Of a DNA stretch of 64,000 nt, positions 25,870 to 34,231 are shown piece after piece. A program made the translations under genes and the position numbers. The number at the start of each line of letters is the position of its first letter. Within the stretch, counting starts at the first letter, position 1. The notes beneath the pieces are model-generated. The model was not told where the DNA came from. It saw only the letters and a program-made list of their open reading frames with translations, and ran no database searches. The DNA is from JAENVU01 sp046598395. Lineage in GTDB: Bacteria; Actinomycetota; Acidimicrobiia; IMCC26256; JAENVU01. The DNA lies in NCBI GenBank assembly GCA_046598395.1, contig JBKJIQ010000040.1, positions 124,001 through 188,000 of the forward strand, in the 5' to 3' direction.

Positions 25870-26190
25870 TCAGGGTTGGGTGCGGCGGAGTTGGTCGATG
25901 ACGGTGCGGGCTTCGGCGCGGGTCCGCACGAGTTCGGCTTCGAGCAACTCCACATGCGCCTCGAGTGCGAGGATCCGACGCACACCCGCGAGGCCGACGC
26001 CTTCGTTGGTCAACTCTTGGATTCGCCGAAGCAGCGCAATGTCGCGCTCGGAATACCGACGGCTACGGCCTTCGGTACGTGCGGGCTCGATGAGACCTTT
26101 GCGCTCGTAGATCCGCAACGTCTGAGGATGCACCCCAGCCAAATCGGCGGCCACCGAAATGATGTAGAGCGCGCGCTCGTCGTGGACCAT
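25870..26190 (-). CDS. hspR: HspR, MerR-family heat-shock repressor
   Basis: 106 residues. YIISVAADLAGVHPQTLRIYE, then RSRRYSERDIALLRRIQEL is the MerR-type winged helix; the rest is a coiled-coil dimerisation helix. HspR represses dnaK and clpB operons in actinobacteria by binding HAIR sites (CTTGAGT-N7-ACTCAAG), with DnaK as co-repressor. The start overlaps the dnaJ stop, so it is the last gene of dnaK-grpE-dnaJ-hspR, which gives feedback control. A CTTGAGT half site lies in the dnaK promoter. Confidence 0.93.
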   Translation of the reverse strand: MVHDERALYIISVAADLAGVHPQTLRIYERKGLIEPARTEGRSRRYSERDIALLRRIQELTNEGVGLAGVRRILALEAHVELLEAELVRTRAEARTVIDQLRRTQP

Positions 26191-27344
26191 CAGTGCATCT
26201 CCGCTCGCGGATCGTCGGGGAACGCACCCGCCAATGCTTCGACGGTTTCGCGTTGCGCGCGGTCCATCTTGGTGGGCACCACCACGTGGAAGGTCACAAA
26301 CAAGTCACCCGCGTGCCCGTTCGATCCGGCAATGCCACGACCCTTCACCTTCTGCAGCGTGCCCGGCTGCGTACCAGCCTTCACCTTGAGGGTCACCGGC
26401 TCGCTCAGCGTGGCCACCTTCACATTCGCGCCAAGTGCGGCCTCCGCGAAGGTGATCGGCACGCTGACGGTGAGGTCGCGCGCTCCCTTGCGGCCGAAGA
26501 TTTCGTGGGCCCGCACCCGAACGACGACGTAGAGGTCACCCGCAGGTCCACCGTTGCGACCGGCCGCGCCGCGCTTGGCCACCTTGATGCGCTGGCCGTC
26601 CTTGACCCCCGCAGGGATCTTGACCTTGACATCACGACGACGAACTTCGGTGCCGCCGCCGTGGCAGCGCGGACACGGTTCCACAATGACCGCGCCCCGA
26701 CCATGACACACCGGGCAGATCTGGCTCGTCGAGAACATTCCCTGGTTCATCGCGATCTCACCGCGACCCCCGCACTCCGTGCACATCTGCGGTGACGTCC
26801 CGGGTGCGGCGCCGGATCCGTGGCACTCGGAACACGCGGCCTCGGCGGTGAAGGACACGCTGGTGGTGATGCCATGCACCGCATCCAAGAAGTCGAGCGT
26901 GATCTCAGATTCCAGATCGGATCCGCGCTGCGGGGAATGGCGTGCGCTCTGGCGGCCCCGGCCGGCTTGGCCTCGCCCGCCGCGATTGAATAACCCGCCC
27001 AGCAGATCTCCGAGGTCCACGTTCTCGTCGAACTGGAATCCTCCGGGCCCGGCCCCGAACCCTCCCGGCCCACCTCGTGGCCCGCCGGCGCCATAGGCCC
27101 CGGATGCAACCATCCGCCGCACTTCGTCGTACTCGGTGCGCTTCTCGGCGTTGCTCAGTACGTCGTTGGCAGCGGAGATGTCCTTGAACTTCTCCTCGGC
27201 AGTCGCGTTCCCAGGGTTCGCATCGGGGTGATACTGCTTCGCGAGCTTCCGGTACGCGCGCGTGATGTCTTTATCGGTCGCGTCTGAAGACACACCGAGC
27301 ACGGCGTAGTAATCGGTTTCGAACCACTCGCGTTGCGGAGCCAT
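26190..27344 (-). CDS. dnaJ: Chaperone DnaJ
   Basis: 384 residues. J domain at the N-terminus (YYAVLGVSSDATDKDI, HPD at YHPDANPGN), a Gly/Phe-rich linker, four CxxCxGxG zinc repeats (CSECHGSG, CTECGGRG, CPVCHGRG, CPRCHGGG), then the two substrate-binding beta domains. It delivers clients to DnaK and stimulates its ATPase. Begins 5 bases after grpE. Confidence 0.97.
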   Translation of the reverse strand: MAPQREWFETDYYAVLGVSSDATDKDITRAYRKLAKQYHPDANPGNATAEEKFKDISAANDVLSNAEKRTEYDEVRRMVASGAYGAGGPRGGPGGFGAGPGGFQFDENVDLGDLLGGLFNRGGRGQAGRGRQSARHSPQRGSDLESEITLDFLDAVHGITTSVSFTAEAACSECHGSGAAPGTSPQMCTECGGRGEIAMNQGMFSTSQICPVCHGRGAVIVEPCPRCHGGGTEVRRRDVKVKIPAGVKDGQRIKVAKRGAAGRNGGPAGDLYVVVRVRAHEIFGRKGARDLTVSVPITFAEAALGANVKVATLSEPVTLKVKAGTQPGTLQKVKGRGIAGSNGHAGDLFVTFHVVVPTKMDRAQRETVEALAGAFPDDPRAEMH

Positions 27345-27349
27345 CTCGG

Positions 27350-27907
27350 CTACTTCGCCACCTTCACCATCGCGGGCCGGATGACCCGATCTTTGAGCCG
27401 ATAGCCGGTTCGCATCGTTGCGGTCACCATCGGCTCACCGTCGCCGTCTTCATGGATCACGGCTTCGTGCTCGTTGGGGTCGAACAGAGCACCGTCGGCC
27501 TCGATACGCGCCAGACCCGCGCCCTCGAGCACGGTCACCAACTGGGCGTAGACCAACTCAATGCCTTTGCGCACACCACCATCGGCTTCCTCAGGGAGCG
27601 CACCCACGGCGGCTTCGAAGCTGTCGAGCACGGGCAAGAGCTTCTCGACCAATCCCGCGCTCGCACGCTCGACGATGGCCGCTTCGCGCTTCATCGCCTG
27701 CTTGCGGTAGTTCTCGAAGTCAGCCTGGAGTTGCTGGGCGAGCGCTCGCATCTCGTTGCGCTCGCCCAACATCTTGTCCAGGTCCGACTCCACCACTTCC
27801 GCCGCAAGCGATTCCGCGTTGGCGTCTTGGGCAACCCACTCTGACGCGTCGAAAGCTTCGTGACTGGACTCCGCGTCGGGCAGCTCACCATCAGCTGCAT
27901 CCGTCAC
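27350..27907 (-). CDS. grpE: Nucleotide exchange factor GrpE
   Basis: 185 residues. An acidic N-terminal tail and long coiled coil lead into ADFENYRKQAMKREA and the beta-wing domain (GLARIEADGALFDPNEHEAV). GrpE releases ADP from DnaK. The start overlaps the dnaK stop (ATGA), giving translational coupling. Confidence 0.96.
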   Translation of the reverse strand: MTDAADGELPDAESSHEAFDASEWVAQDANAESLAAEVVESDLDKMLGERNEMRALAQQLQADFENYRKQAMKREAAIVERASAGLVEKLLPVLDSFEAAVGALPEEADGGVRKGIELVYAQLVTVLEGAGLARIEADGALFDPNEHEAVIHEDGDGEPMVTATMRTGYRLKDRVIRPAMVKVAK

Positions 27908-29754
27908 GGCTTCGGCTCCTCGCTGGGCTCCTCGTCCACAATCTCGGCCTCGGCCACTTCATCGTCATTGACCGCACCCGCGCCGCCGTCGGCACCGGCA
28001 CCTTCAGACTCTTGCGCGGCCGACGACGCGGCGTAGAGCCGCTGCGCGAACTCTTGGCTCGCGGCAATCAACTCCTCATGGCCGCGGCGCACGGCGTCGA
28101 GATCGGTGCCGGCCAATGCGTCCTTCAGGACTTTGAGCGCGCCTTCGATTTTCTCGCGCTCGGCAGGCTCCACCTTGTCGCCCGAGTCGACGAGGAGCTT
28201 GTCGGTCTGGAAGACGAGGTTGTCGGCGTTGTTGCGGACCTCGGCTTCCTCGCGACGAGCCTTGTCTTCCTCGGCATGCGCCTCGGCATCCTTCATCATG
28301 CGGTCAATCTCGTCCTTGCCGAGCGCGGTACCGCCCGTGATGGTCATCACCTGCTCCTTGCCCGTCCCGAGATCCTTGGCGGCCACGTGCACGATGCCGT
28401 TGGCGTCGATGTCGAACGTGACCTCCACCTGCGGGACGCCACGCGGTGCGGGCGGGATGCCCACGAGCTGGAACGTGCCCAGAGTCTTGTTGCGGTAAGC
28501 CATATCGGACTCGCCCTGCAGCACCTTGATCTCCACCGAACTCTGGTTGTCATCTGCGGTGGTGAACACCTCGGAACGCTTGGTGGGGATCGTGGTGTTG
28601 CGCTCGATGAGCTTGGTCATGATCTGACCCTTGGTCTCGATACCGAGCGACAGCGGCGTGACGTCGAGGAGCAGAACGTCCTTGACCTCGCCCTTGAGCA
28701 CGCCAGCTTGGATGGCGGCGCCAACCGCCACGGCCTCATCGGGGTTGATGCCCTTGTCGCCATCCTTGCCCGTGAGTTCGCGCACGAGGTCCGGCACCGC
28801 AGGCATGCGGGTGGAACCACCGACGAGCAGCACCCGGTCGATCCCGCCCATCTCCAAGCCGGCATCGCGAATCGCTTGCTCGAACGGACCGCGACACGCC
28901 TCGAGGAGATCACGGGTGAGCTCCTGGAACTTGGAACGCGAGAGGGTGAGCTCGAGGTGCAACGGACCGTCGGCCGTCGCAGTGATGAACGGCAGGTTGA
29001 TGGAGGTTTCCTGCAGCGACGACAGCTCCACCTTGGCCTTCTCGGCCGCTTCCTTCAACCGCTGGGTGGCCATCTTGTCGTTGCCGAGATCCACGCCGTG
29101 GGCGTTCTTGAACTCCGAGACCATCCAATCAATAACTCGCTGGTCCCAATCGTCGCCACCGAGGTGGGTATTGCCTGCGGTGGACTTCACCTCGAAGACG
29201 CCCTCACCGAGTTCGAGAACCGACACGTCGAACGTGCCGCCGCCGAGGTCGAAGACCAGGATCGTGACGTCGGTGTTCTTCTCCAACCCGTACGCAAGCG
29301 CGGCAGCCGTCGGTTCGTTGATGATGCGCAGGACCTCGAGCCCCGCGATCTCACCGGCCTCCTTCGTGGCCTGGCGCTCGGCATCGCCGAAGTAGGCCGG
29401 AACGGTGATCACAGCCTGGGTGACGGTGTCGCCGAGGTAGGCCTCGGCATCGCGCTTGAGCTTCTGGAGGATGCGGGCCGAGATCTCCTGGGAGTTGTAG
29501 GCCTTGCCGTCGATATCGATCGACCAGCTCGTGCCGGCGTGGCGCTTCACCGATCGGATCGTGCGATCCGGGTTGGTGATGGCCTGACGCTTGGCAACCT
29601 CACCAACCAAGACCTCGCCGGTCTTGGAGAACGCCACCACCGATGGCGTGGTGCGCGCGCCCTCGGCGTTGGGGATGACGACCGGCTCGCCTGCTTCAAG
29701 GGTCGAGACGACCGAGTTGGTGGTGCCGAGGTCGATTCCGACGGCCTTGGACAT
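27904..29754 (-). CDS. dnaK: Chaperone DnaK (Hsp70)
   Basis: 616 residues. The ATPase domain has GIDLGTTNSVV, IITVPAYFGDAER-like AVITVPAYFGD and FDLGGGTFDVSVLELG; the substrate-binding domain starts after DVLLLDVTPLSLGIETKG; a helical lid and an acidic tail (EPSEEPKP) close the protein. First gene of the dnaK-grpE-dnaJ-hspR operon. Upstream lies a GGAAT-N18-GTT promoter with an overlapping partial HAIR site, so it is likely driven by a SigH-like factor and repressed by HspR. Confidence 0.98.
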   Translation of the reverse strand: MSKAVGIDLGTTNSVVSTLEAGEPVVIPNAEGARTTPSVVAFSKTGEVLVGEVAKRQAITNPDRTIRSVKRHAGTSWSIDIDGKAYNSQEISARILQKLKRDAEAYLGDTVTQAVITVPAYFGDAERQATKEAGEIAGLEVLRIINEPTAAALAYGLEKNTDVTILVFDLGGGTFDVSVLELGEGVFEVKSTAGNTHLGGDDWDQRVIDWMVSEFKNAHGVDLGNDKMATQRLKEAAEKAKVELSSLQETSINLPFITATADGPLHLELTLSRSKFQELTRDLLEACRGPFEQAIRDAGLEMGGIDRVLLVGGSTRMPAVPDLVRELTGKDGDKGINPDEAVAVGAAIQAGVLKGEVKDVLLLDVTPLSLGIETKGQIMTKLIERNTTIPTKRSEVFTTADDNQSSVEIKVLQGESDMAYRNKTLGTFQLVGIPPAPRGVPQVEVTFDIDANGIVHVAAKDLGTGKEQVMTITGGTALGKDEIDRMMKDAEAHAEEDKARREEAEVRNNADNLVFQTDKLLVDSGDKVEPAEREKIEGALKVLKDALAGTDLDAVRRGHEELIAASQEFAQRLYAASSAAQESEGAGADGGAGAVNDDEVAEAEIVDEEPSEEPKP

Positions 29755-29811
29755 GGATTCCTCCGACTTTCAGGGGTAGGTAGTGGGGTAGTTGTTCGGA
29801 CTAGCAAGAAG

Positions 29812-29856
29812 CTTGAGTCGAACGTTGACAACTTTCTAGCCGAGGGAAGTATTCCC
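29812..29856 (-). promoter_or_regulatory. SigH/SigR-type promoter of dnaK with overlapping partial HspR (HAIR) site
   Basis: On the minus strand GGGAAT (29856-29851), 18 bases, then GTTGTCAAC (29832-29824), the same arrangement as in front of clpB. On the plus strand CTTGAGT (29812-29818) is a perfect HAIR half site; 7 bases on, TGACAAC matches the other half only at CAA. The site overlaps the -10 region. GGGAA/TTCCC (29844-29856) also forms a small palindrome around the -35. Confidence 0.7.
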
Positions 29857-29875
29857 GAAAGAACCGGCGGCACTT

Positions 29876-29903
29876 TTGTTCCGGGTCGGTGCGCGCCTAG
29901 ATT
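29876..29903 (+). promoter_or_regulatory. Candidate leaderless promoter of the 29910 gene
   Basis: TTGTTC (29876-29881), 16-base spacer, TAGATT (29898-29903), then 6 bases to the ATG. No ribosome binding site is present, so the message probably starts at the start codon. Confidence 0.5.
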
Positions 29904-29909
29904 CCGCCC

Positions 29910-30335
29910 ATGTCTCGCAACGACGTCTTCATCGGGCACCTCTCCGAGGTCCCCCTCTTTTCCGCACTCTCGCGTAAGGAGCTCGGCCTCGTGGCTCGTC
30001 GAGCCGAGGACGTACGGGTGGATTCCGGGCGAGTCCTGGTGAGCGAGGGCTCGAGTGGTTCCGAGTTTTTCGTGATTCTCTCGGGGACCGCCAAGGTCTC
30101 GCGCCGAGGCCGCAAGGTGGCCACGCTCGGTCCGGGTGCGGCGTTCGGCGAACTCGCACTGCTCGACAAGGCGCCCCGCAACGCGACGGTGACCGCCGAG
30201 ACCGACATGGAGCTCGTGGTACTGGGCCAGCGCGAGTTCGGCGGCATCATCGACGAGGTCCCGGGGGTGGCGCGCAAGCTGCTTACCGGCATGGCCCGTC
30301 GCCTCCGCGATGCAGACGCTCACTCCGTCCAGTAA
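29910..30335 (+). CDS. Stand-alone cyclic-nucleotide-binding domain protein
   Basis: 141 residues, a single Crp-type ligand barrel: LVSEGSSGSEFFVILSGTAK and the cassette PGAAFGELALLDKAPRNATV with the Glu and Arg that bind the cyclic nucleotide phosphate. No DNA-binding helix-turn-helix follows, so it is not a transcription factor by itself. Homologous in layout to the 22761 protein. It is divergent from dnaK and followed by a membrane Fe-S oxidoreductase. Partner and ligand unknown. Confidence 0.82.
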   Translation: MSRNDVFIGHLSEVPLFSALSRKELGLVARRAEDVRVDSGRVLVSEGSSGSEFFVILSGTAKVSRRGRKVATLGPGAAFGELALLDKAPRNATVTAETDMELVVLGQREFGGIIDEVPGVARKLLTGMARRLRDADAHSVQ

Positions 30336-30378
30336 CCCACTCCACCCTTCCTCGTCGGACACCGCGGGTGGCCAAGCA

Positions 30379-30406
30379 TTGTGCGCCGAGCCCGTTCCGG
30401 TAACTT
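30379..30406 (+). promoter_or_regulatory. Candidate leaderless promoter of the Fe-S oxidoreductase gene
   Basis: TTGTGC (30379-30384), 16-base spacer, TAACTT (30401-30406), then 7 bases to the GTG at 30414. Confidence 0.45.
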
Positions 30407-30413
30407 GCGCGAC

Positions 30414-32666
30414 GTGACGAACACCGGAGAGAACATGCGCCGCTTCGTACCGAAGCCCCATCAGCTCGTGCTTGCTATCGGCGTGCTTGCTGCGCTCGGC
30501 ACGATCGCGTCGGGCATCGCGCCCGAGATCACCGGTTGGCACGACAACTCCTCGGTGGCACGCGAAGTGTTCATCAACATCCCCGCACCGCTCGAAGTCG
30601 CGTTCTACCTGGCGGTGTCCACCGGGCTTTTCCTCACCGCGTGGCTCACATCGCTACGCGTTCGGAACTACGAGCGCGGCAAGGCCGACAACCGTCGCAC
30701 CAACAAGAAGAACGTGCATCGCCGATTGCGCGATTTCCGGCGCGGTGTCTGGATGCGCACGCTGCTGCGTGACCCGGCCGCCGGAATCATGCACTCGATG
30801 ATCTACTTCGGATTTCTCGTGCTCTTCATCGCCACGATCCTCCTCGAGGTCGACCACCAACTTCCCGACTCGTTGAAGTTCCTGCACGGCCGCACGTACC
30901 AGGCCTACGCGTTCACCGCCGACCTGTTCGGCGTGGTCTTCCTCGTGGGCATCGGATGGGCATTCGTGCGCCGCTACGCGCAACGGCCGTACCGCATTCG
31001 CATCAAGACCAAGCCCGAGCATCTCGTGATCCTGCTCACGTTCCTCGCGATCGGGCTGACTGGGTTCGCCACTGAGGCGTTCCGCATCGCGGCACTGCGC
31101 GCCGAACTCGGCGGCGGCGCGAACTTCGAGAAGTGGAGCTTCGTCGGCTGGGGTCTCTCCTCCCTCTTCGACGGTGCTTCACGCGCCACCCTCCTCGACC
31201 TCCACCGGTGGGCGTGGAGCACGCACGTGCTCACGTTCCTTGCGTTTCTCGTGATCCTCCCCACCACCATGTTGCGCCACATGATCACCAGCCCGATGAA
31301 CATGTACCTCAAGGATCGCGAGCGTCCGAAAGGCGCGATGCGTCCGATGCCGAACCTGATGGAGACGGAGCTCGAGACCTTCGGTGCCTCCACCATCGAA
31401 GACTTCACCTGGAAGCAACTCTTCGATACCGACGCGTGCACGATCTGTGGTCGGTGCACCTCGGTCTGTCCGGCTCACGCCACCGGCAAACCGCTCGACC
31501 CCCGCGAGATTGTGAACAAGGTGGGTGAGGTCATGGCGCTCACGGGCGCGCCGCCGGTGTCCCCGCCGGTGGGCATCGATTCCGAGATCACCATCACCAC
31601 GAACAACCTCTTCGAACGCATCACGGCCGAAGAGTTGTGGTCCTGCACGTCGTGTAAAGCATGTGACGAGATCTGCCCGGTGAACATCGAGATCCTTGAC
31701 AAGATCCTCGACATGCGTCGCTATCTCTCACTCATGGAGAGCAACTTTCCTGCCACGCTCGGGAACGTGTACCGCTCCATGGAGAACAGCGGCAACGTCT
31801 ACGGCATGAACCAGGGCGAGCGCGGCGACTGGGCCGATCAGCTCGAAGGCGTGACCATCGTGGAGCCCGGAAGTTCCGACTTCGACCACGAGTACCTTTA
31901 CTGGATTGGGTGCGCGGGGTCCTTCGACGATCGCAACAAGAAGACCAGCCGCGCAATGGCCAAGCTGCTCCAGCGCGCCGACATCGACTTCGCGATCCTC
32001 GGACCGAGCGAGATGTGCACCGGCGACAGTGCGCGCCGGTCCGGCAACGAGTACATCTTCCAGATGCTCGCAATGCAGAACATCGAGACGCTCGACGGGC
32101 TCGGTGTGAAGAAGATCATCACGCAGTGTCCGCACTGCTTCAACACGCTGAAGAACGAGTACCCCCAACTCGACGGTCACTACGAAGTGATCCACCACTC
32201 CGAGTTCCTGATGCAACTGATCTCGGACGGTCGCCTTTCGATGGCGGGCGCGTCGCTCGACGAGCGCGTGACCTATCACGACTCCTGTTACCTCGGGCGC
32301 CACAACGACGTCTACCTCGCGCCGCGCAACGTGATCGGTTCGCTCGCCGGTATCGACATTGTGGAGATGCCCCGCAACGGAACCCGCGGCATGTGCTGTG
32401 GTGCCGGGGGCGCGCGTATGTGGATGGAAGAGACCATCGGCAAGAAAGTGAACGTCGAGCGGACCCAAGAGGCTCTCGCCACCGGCGCCGAACGCATCGC
32501 GGTTGCCTGCCCGTTCTGTTACGTGATGATGGATGACGGCGTGAAGGGCGAGGGCCGCGACGAAGACGTGAAGGTCTCCGACATCGCCGAGGTCATCCTC
32601 GAAGCCTTGGAGCGCGAACCCTCCCTGCCCGGGCCCGTCGCCGCCGAGTTCCCCACCGGCGTCTGA
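30414..32666 (+). CDS. Membrane-anchored Fe-S oxidoreductase (EtfD/heterodisulfide-reductase type)
   Basis: 750 residues. The N-terminal third has about five or six membrane helices resembling a NarI-type cytochrome b subunit (conserved His in LHRWAWSTHVLTFLAF). Two [4Fe-4S] ferredoxin sites follow, CTICGRCTSVCP and CTSCKACDEICP, then two cysteine-rich CCG domains (GPSEMCTGD...CPHCFN and YHDSCYLGRHND...GMCCGAGGARM). This is the layout of EtfD-like proteins that pass electrons from electron-transfer flavoprotein to quinone during fatty-acid oxidation; in mycobacteria the homologue is Rv0338c. No etf genes are in the window. Start is GTG 30414 (leaderless) or ATG 30435, which has GGAGAG very close. 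Confidence 0.85.
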   Translation: MTNTGENMRRFVPKPHQLVLAIGVLAALGTIASGIAPEITGWHDNSSVAREVFINIPAPLEVAFYLAVSTGLFLTAWLTSLRVRNYERGKADNRRTNKKNVHRRLRDFRRGVWMRTLLRDPAAGIMHSMIYFGFLVLFIATILLEVDHQLPDSLKFLHGRTYQAYAFTADLFGVVFLVGIGWAFVRRYAQRPYRIRIKTKPEHLVILLTFLAIGLTGFATEAFRIAALRAELGGGANFEKWSFVGWGLSSLFDGASRATLLDLHRWAWSTHVLTFLAFLVILPTTMLRHMITSPMNMYLKDRERPKGAMRPMPNLMETELETFGASTIEDFTWKQLFDTDACTICGRCTSVCPAHATGKPLDPREIVNKVGEVMALTGAPPVSPPVGIDSEITITTNNLFERITAEELWSCTSCKACDEICPVNIEILDKILDMRRYLSLMESNFPATLGNVYRSMENSGNVYGMNQGERGDWADQLEGVTIVEPGSSDFDHEYLYWIGCAGSFDDRNKKTSRAMAKLLQRADIDFAILGPSEMCTGDSARRSGNEYIFQMLAMQNIETLDGLGVKKIITQCPHCFNTLKNEYPQLDGHYEVIHHSEFLMQLISDGRLSMAGASLDERVTYHDSCYLGRHNDVYLAPRNVIGSLAGIDIVEMPRNGTRGMCCGAGGARMWMEETIGKKVNVERTQEALATGAERIAVACPFCYVMMDDGVKGEGRDEDVKVSDIAEVILEALEREPSLPGPVAAEFPTGV

Positions 32667-32681
32667 CCTACCTGGATCAGC

Positions 32682-33260
32682 TCATCCGTGCGGATGCCGG
32701 AAGCAATCGGTGGTGTGGTCGTTGACCATGCCCATCGCTTGCATGAGGGCGTACATCGTGGTGGGTCCCACGAAACGGAAGCCCCGGCGCTTGAGGTCTT
32801 TGCTGAGCGCGGTCGACGTCTCGGTGATCGTCGGGATCTCGGAGGGATGCCTCCACCGATTGACGATGGGTTCACCGTCGACGAACGACCAGAGGTACTC
32901 GGAGAAGCTGCCGATCTCGGCTTCGAGGGCAAGCAACGCCTGAGCGTTGGCGATCACCGACGTGATCTTGGCGCGGTTGCGCACGATTCGAGCGTCAAGC
33001 ATGAGCTTCCCCAGCCGGTTCGGCGTGAAGCGCGCGACCTTCACCGGATCGAATCCGGCGAAGACCGAGCGGTAGCCCTCCCGCTTCTTGAGAATCGTGC
33101 GCCAGGACAGCCCGGCCTGGGCGCCCTCCAGCGACAGCTTCTCGAACAGCCGGATGCGGTCGTGCTGCGGGTTACCCCATTCGAAATCGTGATATTCGAT
33201 CATCAGCGGGTCGGCGCCGGCCCATTCGCAGCGTTGCGGCGGGGTCGCCGATTGCGGCAC
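32682..33260 (-). CDS. tag: DNA-3-methyladenine glycosylase I
   Basis: 192 residues. Tag removes 3-methyladenine from alkylated DNA. The zinc-site residues are visible as RCEWAG (Cys), IEYHDFEWG (His) near the N-terminus and NDHTTDCFRH (His, Cys) near the C-terminus; the ARIVRNRAKI helix-hairpin-helix region and FVGPTTMYALMQAMGMVNDH are typical. 4 bases downstream of dcd on the same strand, so likely co-transcribed with it. Confidence 0.95.
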   Translation of the reverse strand: MPQSATPPQRCEWAGADPLMIEYHDFEWGNPQHDRIRLFEKLSLEGAQAGLSWRTILKKREGYRSVFAGFDPVKVARFTPNRLGKLMLDARIVRNRAKITSVIANAQALLALEAEIGSFSEYLWSFVDGEPIVNRWRHPSEIPTITETSTALSKDLKRRGFRFVGPTTMYALMQAMGMVNDHTTDCFRHPHG

Positions 33261-33264
33261 GGGG

Positions 33265-33831
33265 CTACCTCTTGAAGTTGAGGTAGTACCGGCTCGGGGT
33301 GGGGCCGCGTTGGCCCTGATACTTCGAACCCTTTCCGCTACTGCCGTAAGGGTGATCGGCCGCCGTGGTCATCTCGAAGAACGAGATCTGACCGATCTTC
33401 ATCCCCGGATACAGCGCGATCGGCAGGTTCGCTACGTTGCTCAACTCGAGGGTGAGATGACCGTCCCAACCCGCATCGACGAACCCGGCGGTGCTGTGAA
33501 TCAGGAGGCCGAGCCGACCGAGGGAGGACTTCCCCTCGAGGCGCGCTACGAGGTCGTCGGGGAGCACCACGCGTTCCACCGTGGAACCGAGCACGAACTC
33601 TCCCGGGTGAAGGATGAACGCGTTGGCTTCCGCGACCTCGACCATCTCGGTGAGATCTTCCTGCGGTTCTTTCGGGTCGATAAACGGCGTGGTGTCGTTG
33701 CGAAAGACGCGGAAGTAACGGTCGAGTCGGAGATCGACGGACGACGGCTGCACGTCGGCGTCGTCGAGTGGGTCGACGACGACGCGCCGAGCCGCGAGCG
33801 CTTCACGAATAGAACGATCGGACAAGATCAC
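33265..33831 (-). CDS. dcd: dCTP deaminase
   Basis: 188 residues from the GTG at 33831 (reads ILSDRSIREAL). Dcd deaminates dCTP to dUTP for dTTP synthesis; actinobacterial enzymes of this type often also hydrolyse dUTP to dUMP. Motifs: DVQPSSVDLRLDRYFRVF, the catalytic Arg/Glu region EGKSSLGRLGLLIHSTAGFVDAGW, and the C-terminal YQGQRGPTPSRYYLNF. TAAAGT ends 8 bases upstream, close to a leaderless layout. Whether it is bifunctional cannot be decided by eye. Confidence 0.95.
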   Translation of the reverse strand: MILSDRSIREALAARRVVVDPLDDADVQPSSVDLRLDRYFRVFRNDTTPFIDPKEPQEDLTEMVEVAEANAFILHPGEFVLGSTVERVVLPDDLVARLEGKSSLGRLGLLIHSTAGFVDAGWDGHLTLELSNVANLPIALYPGMKIGQISFFEMTTAADHPYGSSGKGSKYQGQRGPTPSRYYLNFKR

Positions 33832-34231
33832 GGGCGCTGACTTTAGCCACGCTCCGTCGTAGGATTGCGGGTCGACCACGGCGCGTGACGATCGAAAGTA
33901 GTGCACGCGAATCATTGTCGGGCGCGGAACGAGAAATCACGCGCCAGCGCTTGCGCCCGGTTCGGGTAGTTCGTCATGATCGTCCCGACGCGCGGCGGTG
34001 GACAGAACACCCCGCTGTCGGTGCAGGGAGCGGGAGGAGCAAGATGAGGACATCGATACGACGGCTCGCGCTCATCGCGGCCGTTGATTCCGGAACAACG
34101 AGCAATACCACGAAGAGTGGTTTCTGGACCGCGTTCATCGCGCGGAAGGTGGTATTTGAGTTCCAGTGCTGACTAGTATGCACCGCTTCGTAGCATTTGG
34201 GTATCCAAATTTTAGGGCCGTGGGAGGCACA
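33832..34231. other. Gene-poor 400-base gap with one small possible ORF
   Basis: The gap between dcd and the secreted repeat protein shows no RNA gene or clear terminator. It holds the small ORF at 34044-34172 and becomes AT-rich toward 34180-34220, where the promoter of the 34232 gene probably lies. Confidence 0.5.
34044..34172 (+). CDS. Possible 42-residue ORF
   Basis: An ATG preceded by a strong GGGAGGAG eight bases upstream opens a 42-codon frame. The product begins RTSIRRLALIAAV, like the start of a signal peptide, but lacks a full hydrophobic core and has no recognisable continuation. It may be a leader peptide, a decayed secreted protein or chance. Confidence 0.25.
   Translation: MRTSIRRLALIAAVDSGTTSNTTKSGFWTAFIARKVVFEFQC

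Noticed and set aside
27418..30042. 874-codon open frame antisense to grpE and dnaK
   Set aside because: Arises from codon bias of GC-rich dnaK/grpE read on the other strand; Arg/His-rich with no motif, while the minus strand encodes unmistakable chaperones.
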